Below, piece by piece: positions 1-18,900 of a DNA stretch of 64,000 nt. The stretch is from Doris montereyensis (taxonomy: Eukaryota; Mollusca; Gastropoda; Nudibranchia; Dorididae), in assembly GCA_037039925.1 (NCBI GenBank), contig JAXRKP010000216.1:36001-100000 (forward strand), read 5' to 3'. The translations under genes were made by a program, and so were the position numbers. Position 1 is the first letter of the stretch; every line of letters starts with the position of its first letter. The notes under the pieces were generated by a model. The model was not told the DNA's origin, made no database searches, and saw nothing but the letters and a program-made list of their open reading frames with translations.

Positions 1-93
1 CAATCTGATTTAAAACAACAACAAAATTACAGAAACATATCCCTACTCTAAAAAGACTGAAGCCGAAACAGAAAAATAAAAAAAGCAACTTTA

Positions 94-5517
<5,424 letters not shown>

Positions 5518-6189
5518 TTTCAAACAGAACAAAATCTGTCAGATGCAGCCTTTTGTGGTGTCTTGTTTTCTTCTGCTTTTCCTGAATCAGTCATCTTTTT
5601 CAACAGACATCTTCTTGGGCTCTCCCTTTAAAGACAGAGACAAAAGTCTACTATTTTGGAAAATAAACATTACAATAAAAATATATTTACTGAAGTAAAT
5701 GAACTTACTGCCCTGGGACAAGTTTGAATTATTGTAGAATATCTGTGCAAAGTAGGTAAATCTGATGAGTTTCACATTTTGATATATGGTCATATATATA
5801 ACAATATAAGGAAATGAAGGTCCGCTTCTTTTGAATCAATGGTTAGTCCCAGACCAATATGTCACACTGACCCAATTGTTAGTGACATTTGAATAGCTTA
5901 TGTTCAAATGAACTGTCTGCTCTCTTAGGCTTAGTCTCACGTTATGTCAAAATGACAGAAAATATGACTAAATGCAGTGACGAAGCACTACTGCAACTGG
6001 AGGCAACTCTTGTTTTCAAACCCCATAATCTTTATCAGTTATGTCCCTTGTATGTGCCTGACTCTGCCTATGGAAATCCTGTTACTCCAACATGCACCGT
6101 CCACGGATGACAACAAAATCTGGCATTTTGGTGAAGGTGCATTTTGATGGAGTTAAGGGCTAAAACCCATTATAAAGCCTACATTGCCA

Positions 6190-6446
6190 TTCTTGTTCGA
6201 AAGTTAAAATCTTTTGTTTTGTTAGTTGTTTGTTAATGTTTGGGTTTTGTTTGTTGGTCTGAGGACAAGACCCAATAGGCCTAACCTCTTCTCATAATAT
6301 ATATATGTTACATATTCTTGATCGGAAGTTAACTCTTGTGTTGTTAGTTGTTTGTTAATGTTTGGGTTTTGTTTGTTGTTCGTTGGTCTGAGAACAAGAC
6401 CTAACAGGCCTAACCTCTTTTCATAATTATATGTATATATGTTACA
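6190..6446 (+). repeat. Two-copy tandem repeat, unit about 125 bp
   Basis: 6190-6314 and 6315-6446 share TTCTTG-TCG-AAGTTAA at the start, a TTGTTAGTTGTTTGTTAATG centre, and an AGGCCTAACCTCTT end before a TA-rich tail. Confidence 0.85.
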
Positions 6447-7196
6447 TTTTTCTCTCACTCAAAACTACACCAAGGGGTGTGGAATGGTAAAGACATTTGG
6501 CTTTTAGGAATGATTCTTTATTGGTTGACCGTATGTCATACAGATTATGATCTCCATGGGTAAAAGTAACACAAGACCTTTCTTAAATTTTCTCACCATG
6601 ATCAAAGAGAGAGAGAGCCGATCAGCTGTATGTCTGGCAGAACTACTGATTTGGGAAGGGAAGGGGTGGGTAAAGGTGACCAGAGCCGAGACAGCCAAGA
6701 CTAGTTGCATGAATGTCTTGTGTATGTGTGCACATGGTTAACATAGATCTAGATGCCTCGCACATACACAAATACTTATGTGCGTGACAGACTTTGTAAC
6801 TGGGATGAGGCAAAAAGAGGAACAATAAGTTCATTTTTCACTAGAAGTGACTCTTTAAATGCAGCAACTTGAAGACAAAACTTGCAAAGACCTGTTGCAT
6901 TTTGGCCAAGTCAAGCCAGCCGTTATTGCATTTTGAGGGTAGGAGGTCAAATAGCATTGTAAAATTACCTTACATGAAAAAGATGTGCAATATATCAAAT
7001 ACGATTTGATTGTGCATTTTAATGATGACGTATTGCAATTTAAGTGGATACTACTGTAATGATAAACTATCTAGACACTAGAAAGATCTACTGTACATGT
7101 TAGGCTCTGTAATCTAAGATTTTAAGATTCGTATCTTTTTGTTGATTCTTTAACTTTAATTTAATAATTGTCAACATCAACAAGGTTGAAGGTAGT

Positions 7197-7630
7197 CAAT
7201 ACTTAGATCTAGGATAGTACTAGATCTAATAGTAGTAATAGTTTCTGGATCTAGTCTGTGTATGATTGAAGAATCTTTTGGTTTTTGCAATTATAATTTG
7301 AGTTGATGCTTCAGATACCAGATTCTAGGGTAGAGCCGTAAGATCTAGATCATTAGTAAATAGAAAGAAAAGGCCCTAGATTCAGAAAGGGGCCAAGATC
7401 AAGATGGGTCTCGTATTATTTATTAGCTCAGAGTTAGATCTAGATCTAGAGGTAGAATCTAGATCAACAGCTAGATCTAGATTCTAGCTGCATCTCCTGA
7501 TAAAGAGTGAGCAGAAGAAATTCGACATGATTCTCGACGATGCTATCGTGTTTATTCGTATTATTTACTTCAGTGAGAAATTGAAGTGTGATATGGATCT
7601 AGCTCAAGACATCTAGATCTAGATCTAAAT
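7197..7630. repeat. TAGATC-rich cluster
   Basis: Many copies of TAGATC, AGATCTAG and TAGATCTAGATC lie within about 430 bp, mixed with diverged spacers. Similar patches occur at about 9465-9500 and 44280-44350. Confidence 0.75.
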
Positions 7631-8143
7631 ATTCCATGATATCAAGTTGAGTTCAGTTATCAAATCCTTCACCTTCTGAAACCCGCCGGAAGGGGTTTAC
7701 ACTCGTTCCTCAGAATCGAAGGATGGAAAATTACTCGTCCCGAAATAGCGAAATAAAAAAAGCGAATGTGTTTCTTAAAATAGGTTTGACTCTTACAGAG
7801 CAAGGGTGTCTTTCGTTCGTCGACATCAATCTCGTGGCAAAGCTATTGCATGATGGGTGGGTACAACTAAACATATTGCATTTTGTGATGTTTTCAGTTC
7901 TTAAATAGAGCAAAGAGCTGAAATATAAAGGATCAGGGATTAAAGAACAAACAAACAAAAGATACATTCTAAAAGAAAACCGTGTACAAAGTAAGGAGGG
8001 TGACTTTAAAAATGTGAGCAAAAACAAAGAAAAGAAAACAGTCAATGGAAAAAAAAGACCTTAAAAAAAGTAAGAAAAGAAAGAAAACAGTGGATTAAAG
8101 ACGGAAAGTAGAAGGAAGTGAAATACTGCATGAAGGTAAATAG

Positions 8144-8292
<149 letters not shown>

Positions 8293-9464
8293 GTTCATAC
8301 ACACATATAGACAGAGAGAAGTGGAGAACCAAAACGATTTGAGATACCCGATATCTAACACATTTGCCACGTTCAAGTTAAAGCCACCTTACGAACGTGC
8401 AACTCTTCAATTAAAAAAAGATTAACGTGTAAGAGTTAATATACATTCGAACGCTGTTGTCAACTTCAATTTCATTGGTTGAAATAGTGGATTTTTCCTT
8501 TCAGCGTTAGAAATGAAAGTTTGAAAAAGAGAATGATTTGGAGCTCTGTCCAAGAATACAAATCTTTTCTAAGAGTAAAAGTTGTCTTCAAACGATATTT
8601 GGTCAGAATATGAGGATTTCTTCTTGATTTGCGCATCTTCTTTACTTCAGTCCCTATTTTAGACTTATCCAATCAGGGACAAGTTTGCAAATGACAACAA
8701 GAACGTCGGAAAAGAACGAAAAGTAGTGTATGTTATTTCATGCATTTTGATGGATAGTACTTCAATTTACAGTCAAAAAACTTTTTTTTTTTTCGCGCAT
8801 TTATGTGACATTTCAAGAGTAAAAGAAGAAAATAAGAGTTATTTCAAAACCACAGTCTGCCTTACGGAAAGACCCGAGTGCTAGGCATATGGCGAACATG
8901 TACCAGTTCCAACCGGTTTACCACTTTAGAAGCCTAGTTCAGAAGCTGTGCTGTGTTAGGGAGTGTTGGATGTTACGGTAGGTGAGATATCTGTAATTAC
9001 CAATTATTCTTTTATGGCATTTGGTATAAGCCTTGGAAAGTCTAATTAGCAACTTAAACTAAACATTTTATATTTCAAATTGGCGCCGCCATGATGAGCG
9101 ATGTAAACAACGGAAGTTTGGAGAAAATCATCTCGAGTTCTAACAACCATGTGGGTCATGTGTGATCACGCGCGAGTTGTAAACAGTGGGAAAAATCGAA
9201 AAACTCATTTACTTTTTTTATATGGTCAATTCAAAATCTCGATAGATCCCATGTTCAAGCATAAGATAACATTGAAACACATCAACTCTTTGATGGAGTT
9301 GCAGTAGTGTCATTGAGCGACATCTAATTAATCGTTCACCATTCAATCAATCGGTTGTGAAACAAACATTTCTTTATATTCTTGGTAAGGATAACAGTCA
9401 TAACATGCGTAGAACTCAGAAAGCAGAACAGAAACAGAAAGCGATAACATGTTACCAGTAGATA

Positions 9465-9500
9465 TTTCTAGATCTTGCTAGATCTAGATCTAGTTTCGAT
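9465..9500. repeat. TAGATC patch upstream of XPO1
   Basis: ATTTCTAGATCTTGCTAGATCTAGATCTAG-type sequence about 450 bp before the XPO1 start codon, matching the cluster at 7197-7630. Confidence 0.7.
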
Positions 9501-9947
9501 CTAGTCTCATATGTTCTATTGTTCCTGTTAATCGTAAAAGAAACTAGAGCTTTTTAAGAAATATCGTGTTGTAGATCTATACATTATACACAGGTTCAAA
9601 TGCAGTTAAAATTTAATGCGGCTGACAATGAAAGTAAGGAAAAGAAACTTATCAGTAAGATTCTGTAAAAGAAATTGCATGGAGACAGGTTCTTCAATAT
9701 TTCTAGTGAGGAACTTATGTGGAATAGAATCTAGAACACATCATCGTTAGAGATATATTGCAATGATGTCCTTATTAAAGGAATGGTGTAGAAATCTGTC
9801 ATGGTATGAGACAAGTATTAATTGTTTTCATTTAGACTTTTGGATATATTTGTTGTCTGAAAGGCGAGTATGCTCTTATTCATCATAAGACTGTTATTTC
9901 ATGTATTTGATTAAGGTCTCAACTTTTTTCAGCGTCACTTTTTCTTC

Positions 9948-12900
9948 ATGGTGAACTTCTCGCCCACAATCATGGGAACTTTAACAGAAGAAGCACAGAA
10001 ATTATTGGACTTCAGTCAAAAACTTGACATTCCTTTACTTGATAGTATTGTGTCCTGTATGTACACATCAAATGGGCAACAGGTAAGCTCTTTAGTGTAG
10101 ATTGTATTTCTTAACGTCAAACCAAGAGGTTTTGGGATGAAATGCACTCTTTTACAGTGGACACAATAGAAGCAAGATTGCGGATGGGGAACGTTTGGGT
10201 ATATTTGAATACAGCATTAATAATCATAATGGTACAGATTTGGCTTGTGTACTTTGGTCTCCTGTTGCTTTTTTCTTTCAAATGTGATACTGCTTGATGT
10301 CAACACCTTGGACATTAAAAATGTGAGGACTTAAAGCCAAGGTGGTGATAATGTTTTTTATTGTCAATTTTTATACATATATATATATATACTGCACTTA
10401 CATAGAACTAGAAAGCCTAGGTGGTTAGTTAAGCGGTGAACTGACTTTATGGATTCCAAGATATGTCTTTCTCGTTTGCTTTGCTTTCATGTCAGTATGA
10501 ATACAAAACAAGCTGAGGCGAGTGATGGTGACTGCATGTGATAGGCATTGGCACTGTTCAAATGAAACAGCCAGCATGAAATGATTTTCATTTTAATTAC
10601 GACCTCTTCCCAGTATAAGTTATGTTTCCAGGGTAAATGATTTCTGCTTTAATTTTAACATACACTCAAAGTTAACACATTTACCTCTTTATATTATTCT
10701 TCTGTTTTTTAGCAGCAACGAATGGCCCAAGAAGTGTTAACAAATCTGAAAGAACACCCAGATGCTTGGACACGCGTGGATACAATCTTGGAATTTTCAA
10801 ACAATCAGCAGACTAAATATTATGCTTTACAGATATTAGAAAATGTCATCAAGACTCGCTGGAAGGTGTTGCCAAGGACCCAGTGCGAGGGTAGGTTTAA
10901 ATTGTGTTGTTTTTTATGCATCTTTAACTCTCGTGCTGCTATTTCTGCAACTGTTGCTGGTTTGGCGATTCTTTCATGTTGAAACTAAACGATTCCAATA
11001 CCTTCCACCCGAGGAATTAGTATCAGATTTCGACACAAAGCTTTCAATACTTGCTTTAGTTTTAGCACTTATACAATACCATGAACTGTGTATCTACGGC
11101 TCAGCCTCCTTTCTTCAATTTTTACTCTGGATGGATTAAGAATGCCGTGTGTGTTAAAAAGACAATCGCGCTCGTTGTTGTATGGTTTGTGTGAAAGGTA
11201 GATAGACAGAGAGCAATGTGCATATTTTAAGTCCGATCAGGCAAGTGTGTGTGTGTAAGAAGTCTAGACAGAATGTATGTGTGTGTTTAATGCAACCAAT
11301 CGTGCATGTGTGTATCAGTATTAGAGAGAGTATAAATGGAGAGTCGGGAGTTTACGCCTGACCGAAAGGCAAATGCAAGTGTTTAGTAAGAATAGAGGAT
11401 GTTGGATGATCGAAGGGATATCATGCATGCACGGCCTGATAGCAGAATAGAGGTGGGGAAGGATGGGGTGAAGGAGTCCATGTGAAAACATATGTCAAAA
11501 TAAGAGGCAACTGAGTCTGACATACGGAAGAGAAATAACGAATGTCTTCCACTACAGTGTAGATATGGGTGGGAAAGGGTAGAACCGAGAAGAAGGCAAT
11601 CATGTACTATAGTATACAGTAATACTAGATTCTGGTTTTATTGAAGAAGAAAGAAAGAGGAGGTGGTGTGGTTGCCATAATGGAGATTTTTACTAGGGGG
11701 GAGGTAGGTAGATGTTTTACGTTTGCAGTCAAATAAAAACTAGAACTAGTTTTAAGTTTTTGATCCTGAGAAAGAAAGAGAGACTGGTTGGGGGGGGGGG
11801 CTGTTTAAAGGAAAACAGAGGAAGATTTATAATTGGCATAGTTCAATCAAGTTATAGAAAAAGCCTCCCAAACCTTATTTTCTCCTGGGTAGACTGAGTA
11901 AGTATTTGTGCGTGTGTTTAGGCTATGGATATTGTCACTCTTCTGTTTGATTTATTTTTCGTAAGGATATTAAAAAAAAATTAAAAATTCATTTTTGCAT
12001 TGTTTGCATGTTTTGTGAAATGATAGGGGTAGATCTATCAGACTTTTTATTTTTCAGAAATGTGTGGGAAAGTGCTGAAATTAAGTGAAATATTAAATCA
12101 AGTGAAACTTTAAAGAAATGTGTTATCACTTTTCATTTCATTGAGATGCACTAGAAAGTCATTCACTTATGATTTGAATTAACAATTTATAATAATGCAT
12201 TGGAATTGGAATTATTTACGCTGTTCTCCGTTTCTGGCGTCAGGGGAGTATTTCATTTCCTAGGTAGGATTTTTTGTGTTGAGGTAGGAAATTTTCAGTT
12301 GACTTTGTGCTGGACACCCTGGATTCCCACATGCTGGAATAATCTAATGGGTTAAGATCATGTACCAAAGTGCTGTGACATTTTATATATTATGTTTTGG
12401 TTTTCACGCTCTATGCATGTTACAGTCCTTCCCTGCATTCTTTTTTTTAATGCTCAGTCTGCATAACTTAACGTTTCCTTTACTACCTGAATGTTTTGGA
12501 GAAAGAATATTTATTGTCTTGTTTTCTTATGACGCTAGAAAAGTTTTTGTTCTCTTTTTTAGGTATTAAGAAGTATATTGTGGGACTCATCATCAAAACA
12601 TCATCAGAGCCATCTCTCTTAGAGCAAGAAAAGGTTTATGTTGGAAAACTCAACATGATACTTGTACAGGTAAATTTTATAAAGACATTCCCCTTCATGT
12701 GTTTTGTTGGCCTATTTGTAAGGGTTTTTCTTTCATCTTTACTTATTGGATAAATTTTCATTTCATGCGAGTAACTTGCCCCCACTGAATGGTTCTGTTT
12801 TTCTTTTGAATTTTCAGATTTTGAAATATGAATGGCCTCGCAATTGGCCAACATTTATTAGTGATATTATTGGTGCAAGCAAAACAAATGAATCTCTTTG

Positions 12901-15900
12901 TCAGAACAACATGGTGATATTGAAGTTACTCAGGTATGTAGTTTTCTTTTGTGATACATCCATTTCAGTTTCCAAGCAAAATTGGTGAAATACAGTGGAA
13001 CATGTTTAAACCGAAACGGTTCAACCAAAAAATCGATAAACCAAAAGGATTTGGAATCCCCGATCTTTTCTTCTCTTTGTCTTTGTTAAATATATAGCGA
13101 TAAACCGAAATGGCCCTACCGCTAAACCGAAATAAAAATTCACTGAGTTGCGGTCCAAAAAGTCAACCTACATCGTTCAAGACATCCAAGAAGGCTACAA
13201 TTACTAGGCTATACACTATACATGTGTACAATCACACGCAAGAGAGAAGTGGGGGGTGTGGCGTGATGCTACGGTCAATGGCTGCTGCACAGTGCGAGAG
13301 GCAAATTATCCGCGTGGCACCGATCAGTGATCGTCATAGGCTGGTTCGCTGCACTGTCACTGATTACGGCCACACGCGACGGCATTCCATCACGAATGTG
13401 TAAGCAGTGTGTATGCGAGTGTACACCGTGCGTGTTGACGATTGTAATTTCTTCCTTTCCACAATCGAATCTTCAGCCACGCTGGTGTTTCTTGCTTTCC
13501 ATCCATAATTACGAAAATCATGTTGAAAAGAAAGCACAATGCGTATACCCTGCAGTTAAAGCAACAGTTGATTAAAGAGGTTGACGGGGGGGGACCAGAG
13601 TAAAAGTGAGATATGCCTGAAACTTGGAATTCCGAATTCTGTTTGTTTTTCTGAAATAAAATTGAAAAAACAAACAAAAAAACAACTAAACATAAATGAA
13701 GACAAACGTGCATCATAGGGTCCACAGCAGGCCACGCTGTGTGCATGACCTCAAGGGAGACAACTCTAGAAATGTTTTAATACATTATTACTTCCCTTTA
13801 CCGAACGTCATTTCCGAGGGACTAGCGCTAAACCGAAAAGACCTCTAAACCGAAATACATTGACCGGTCCTGTCACTTTCAGTTTAAACGTGTTCCACTG
13901 TATATATTTGTTTAAAAGTAAAAAGTGTGATTTTCACATAAGCTTAAGATTTTTCTTCGTGTTTCATATCATCTTTGCAATGAAAATTCTTTTTTGAAAG
14001 ATGAGATCATGATTTAAAATTATTTTCTGAAAGTCTTGTTTCTTTAATTTTCTTTGTAAGATTTACTTAGATATTGAGGAAGCTCCTGCATCTGGGAGCT
14101 AGGGGTCCTGGGCCCCCAGATTTCCAGCTGATCCCTGCCTTCTTGACAGAAGCTGTGAGATACCATTACATTGATATTTAAATATTTTATACTTGCTCAT
14201 ATGCTTCTTTATGATGAAATCAAGATTACTCCAGACCTGCTTAGTTTTACAAATTTCCCGTAACAGTTACGAAAATTGATGCTGGTTACAGGACTACGAA
14301 ACCACAAGATACATGATGAATTTTTGAGAGTACAAGCTCTGGAGGGAAAATTTTGAATCTTTTCAGGGGGAGGGTAGCTGTAAAATAGTTGTTTTCCATA
14401 TGGGAGGTTTAGAAATGTAGTACGGTGCTTGTTCACCGTATGCAAGAGGGAGAGAAAATAATACTAATAGCACGGGTTCAAGTGGAGTTTTAGCTGCCAC
14501 TCCAATCCCGACCCACATTCGGCTATGTGAATGTAAATAGTCGGAGAGAGAGGGGGGAGGTTATAGGTTCGGTTGCTGATGGGACTAAGGGTTGGCACAT
14601 GTGACAGAACAAAGTGTCAGGGAAAACGCTTTCTTTTTTGTTACTGTTTCGTTTCTCTTTCACTACCTCTGTGTAAGTCGGTTCATACTTATCACACCTT
14701 TACACATCATAAAGGCTGTGAAGTTTATCACTTTAAGCAGAATGTCACACACGATAAATATAGAATGTTACTAAAAACGGGACAAAAAGTATCGGTATTC
14801 TTCCACCCACACAATCCAAAGCGTGCGCGGCAACATTGCTAAGGCACTGGCCGTGGACTTCACGCCATTGGTGGACTGACCGCATACTTCACATCTTAAT
14901 TTTATTAAGAACGAGGGAACAGTCAGGGAACTCTCCAGTCCAGATGCCCAAACGTTGCATCACTTAATAAACGTTGGACAGTGCAGTGCCATGTAACATT
15001 GCGTCACTGGTACTCGACCAAGAATTTTCAGTTATGCTCCTTGACTGAAAAACATAACTTTTAAAGGCTAATTTACTTGCCTCGCAGTGTTTTGCTGTCT
15101 CTTAAATTCATATATCTGGAATCCCCAGGCTCTAAGCTTTTAGTATGTAATACTTGCAAGAAATGTAACTTTAAAATTTTGACAAAAGAGGGAAATGGGG
15201 ATGTATCATTCTGTACATGCTTTTAATTAGGGTTGAATTATACCGTTAAATGCTTACTTAGATCGATATTTAGACCCAAATTCTTCAATGTCAAGGTTGT
15301 TACTAATTTTCGTGTGAAATTACGAGAAAATTTAAGGAGCGGTTACTAAATTCTGAGGTTGAAACTAGGCAGGTCTGTTACTCAGAAATTGTTCCTCAAA
15401 AGGTGTTTTTGGGGGGAGGTTTAGAAAACTGGAATAGAAAATCTAACTTTACTATCATAGGCAGTGTTCATAATTATAACATTGTCGTGGATTTTTAAGT
15501 GTTATCAATTTTAACTGCATATCTGGCAATGCAGGTTATGATAAGTTGCAGTCTCTTAGTAAAAATGCGCCATCGTAAACAATAAATGATAAAAGAATGC
15601 AATCATGCAGTCTTATCGATGTCATCAAAACAAAAAAAGGAACAATAATCATCACCAATTAAAACGTTTTTCAAAAACCAAGATTTCGAATAGATCACAT
15701 TGTTTCATTGTAGGACAATTGAATTCACTTAATCTTTCTTTCTTCTTTTTGTATTTTTCTTTCAGTGAAGAAGTGTTTGATTTTTCTAGTGGACAGATGA
15801 CTCAGTCAAAAGCCAAGCATTTGAAAGACACAATGTGTGGTGAATTTTCTCAAATATTTCAACTTTGCCAATTTGTCATGGTATGTTATGGTGTTCTTTT

Positions 15901-18900
15901 TCGTAGGTGGGTCAAATATCAGGCCGTTTTAGTTGATGGTTGGGGAGGGTCATATTGGGGGCAATGAACATAATCCTCGCAAATTTAACATGGTTTTCAC
16001 ATATGCCTGTATCGGGGTAATTGCATGTTACATTGGTTAATAGATTCTGATCATTATTTTATCTCAACATTTGTGCATGTGCATAATGCTTGTTGGAGCA
16101 ACTGTGATGAAGATTCCCTGTCTGTTAATTTTAGAATCCTTTAGATAAGAAAATGGAGTTATTTGGACTGACTTTTCAGGGATATATATATGGGATCTTT
16201 GCGTTTTTGTAAAAAGAAAGAAAATTGTGCAACACAGTCAATTGAGATGCTTGCCAATTCTATGATTCTGTAATATTTAAGGTTTTGTTTTGTGCACCAT
16301 TTCTCAAAAAAGACAAATACTTTGTTGTTAATACTGTAAGTTCAATTCTTAAATGTGTGAAGAAAAAGGTTGTACCATTCATCAAACGAGTTTCATACAA
16401 ACTATTATATGATTGCAGGACAATAGTCAAAAGGCTCCTTTGGTTGGTGCTACATTAGAAACGTTACTGCGCTTTTTGAATTGGATTCCTCTTGGCTACA
16501 TCTTCGAGACAAAACTCATCACCACATTAATTTACAAGGTATTTTATTTTAAAATATATGATTTATGCTCACGTTCCTTTGTCCACAAAATGTCTACACC
16601 CATCTTTTTACTATGTTAGAAGATATATATGGAGAGATGTTTAAACGGAGCAATGGCCCCACAAATGTTCAAGTGATAATTTTCCGCTAATTGGTGGAAA
16701 TCTGCTTTTTCAGCATTTGGAGGAAGTTTCCTCTTTTTCGTTCAGATGAAATATCCTGCTTTTTTCAGCATTCAGAAGAAATTTCCTTCTTTTTCCACCC
16801 TCCCCGTTATTAACATTTTAGCGATATTTGACAAGGTTTGGCAATTCAGTGTGTACAACTATCGATACCGACACCAACGTAAACACAAACACTTTTGTGA
16901 CCGCGAATCACCCCTTCTATGTTTTGTGTTATCAGACGATATTTTGATTAGGCACTGAGATTAACAGATTCTCATGTCTGAGAACTTTAAACACCATGTC
17001 GGCAGACGTATCATTGTTCTCATTAGCCGTAAATCAACATCTGCATACCGATACCTTTAGATCTACGCTTTCATGAAGTTATGACAACTGAGAGATTTTA
17101 GTTCAGTGTATTAGTATTGTTAGATGTCGGGCTACTAGTACTACATGTAGTAGGCCTGCTACGTGAATGTTGATTTTGTTTTTAAGTTTGTGTGTTATAA
17201 TTATTTCAGTGTTGGTATTGTTTTAGCGCTATTCTCCCATACTCGTCTCTTGGTAAGAAGTTTAGGGCTTGAACTAAGGAAGTGAGGCTACTTTTATTTG
17301 GGCTTATCTAATATTACCTCTCGCAAATCACATCGATATTTCATGTGACGATCATTTAGTCAAGGCCCTGTGAGCATTGACTTAATCAGCATTCACTGTA
17401 GTAGAGTTTTATGAACTTTGAAACTTAATCTAGGTCTTAGAGTCATCATGAAGAAAATTGATAGGTTCCTCTTTTTTCATCGTTCAGATGAAATTTTCTC
17501 CTTTTTTCAATGTTCAGTAGAAATGAATTGTTATTGTTTCAAAACTTTTTTCTTCTTTTTTTTTGTAGCATGATTGAGATTATAGAGATTAAAATGCAAC
17601 ACATTTGGTGTCACACAATTGAGATGGCCCTGTGATCTCCAAAACGTTAACAACATGTGTATCAGATGCTTTTATTATTTAAGAAGACAGTACACTATAC
17701 TTTAATCATGTAAATAGATTTATTTCCCCCATTGTCACACAGGAACGTCCATATTTATGCATTTATTCAACTAAAAACAACACAATAGAGTATGTAAAGT
17801 TTTTTGTTTTCATACATGACATCCTGGGTTATGAGGGGGTGGCTAGCACGGACAGGGCGGTCTTTGGTGGTTTGTCGCGACACCGATAATTTTCCTCCTT
17901 TTTTTTTTGGTCTTTTCTCTGCTATCATCACTGATGTATTATCTGTATTCTTATTCTGCTTCTTAAGACTTGTGTAACATGATGTTGATAGCTATAATCT
18001 ACCTATTTCTTGTTTGATTTAAAGGGATGTAACTTTCCGTTGTAGAAGTTAAACTTTGTTTACATGTGTTCCCTCTTTTGCTCTTTTTCAGTTTTTAAAT
18101 GTCCCAATGTTCAGGAACATTACAATGAAGTGCATGACTGAAATAGGTAATGGACAAAATTGGAATTTGTTTGTCTCTTATTTAGTAATGACAGATCCTT
18201 GACCATTGCTATTTAACTACTTTCTAAATTTTGACATAGTACAAAGATTTTCTAGGTACATTTTATTTATCAGTTCTTAAGCCTTTTAGTAAAATAAGGT
18301 ACAACTTTATGGTCCATTGTTTTGATGTTACAATGCCTTTAATACAATTTGACATACAACACACTTTTACTTTACATAAATTAGTCCTCACACACGAACA
18401 GCTTACACACATTTAAGCATTACATGATTAAAAGATGTATAACATAACATACAAAACAAAATAAAAATTTCTCTAATACATATAAACGTGATCATTGCAA
18501 TAAATACTATTTAAAAGAGGGTTGATTATAATGAAACTGGTGATTGTAGTGATAATAAATTTACAGATGATGAAACATAAAGAGGAACATACATGGGTTC
18601 TATTATATGAAATTTGATTGTCTCAAGCTATGCAGATGAAAATTACTCATATGTAACACAATTTTGTGAATTTCAGCTGGTGTTCAAGCTTCTGTTAGTT
18701 ATGATGAGCAGTTTCTTCAATTGTTCAGTCTTGGTTTAACTCAACTGAAACTGGTGAGAACTTGTTACTGTGTCCTGTATAATTTTGTACCTACTTATTA
18801 AACATGTAATGAATGTCATGAGTGAGATAGTTATACTTGTTGTAATGACTTAATAAGAACAATCATGACGCTGTTTCACCATGTATATATCCTTTAGCAT

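Noticed and set aside
7723..7908. 61-residue plus-strand frame MENYSSRNS in the divergent region
   Set aside because: No recognisable family and no splice context. It is kept only as part of a CpG-bearing, possibly 5' UTR, segment.
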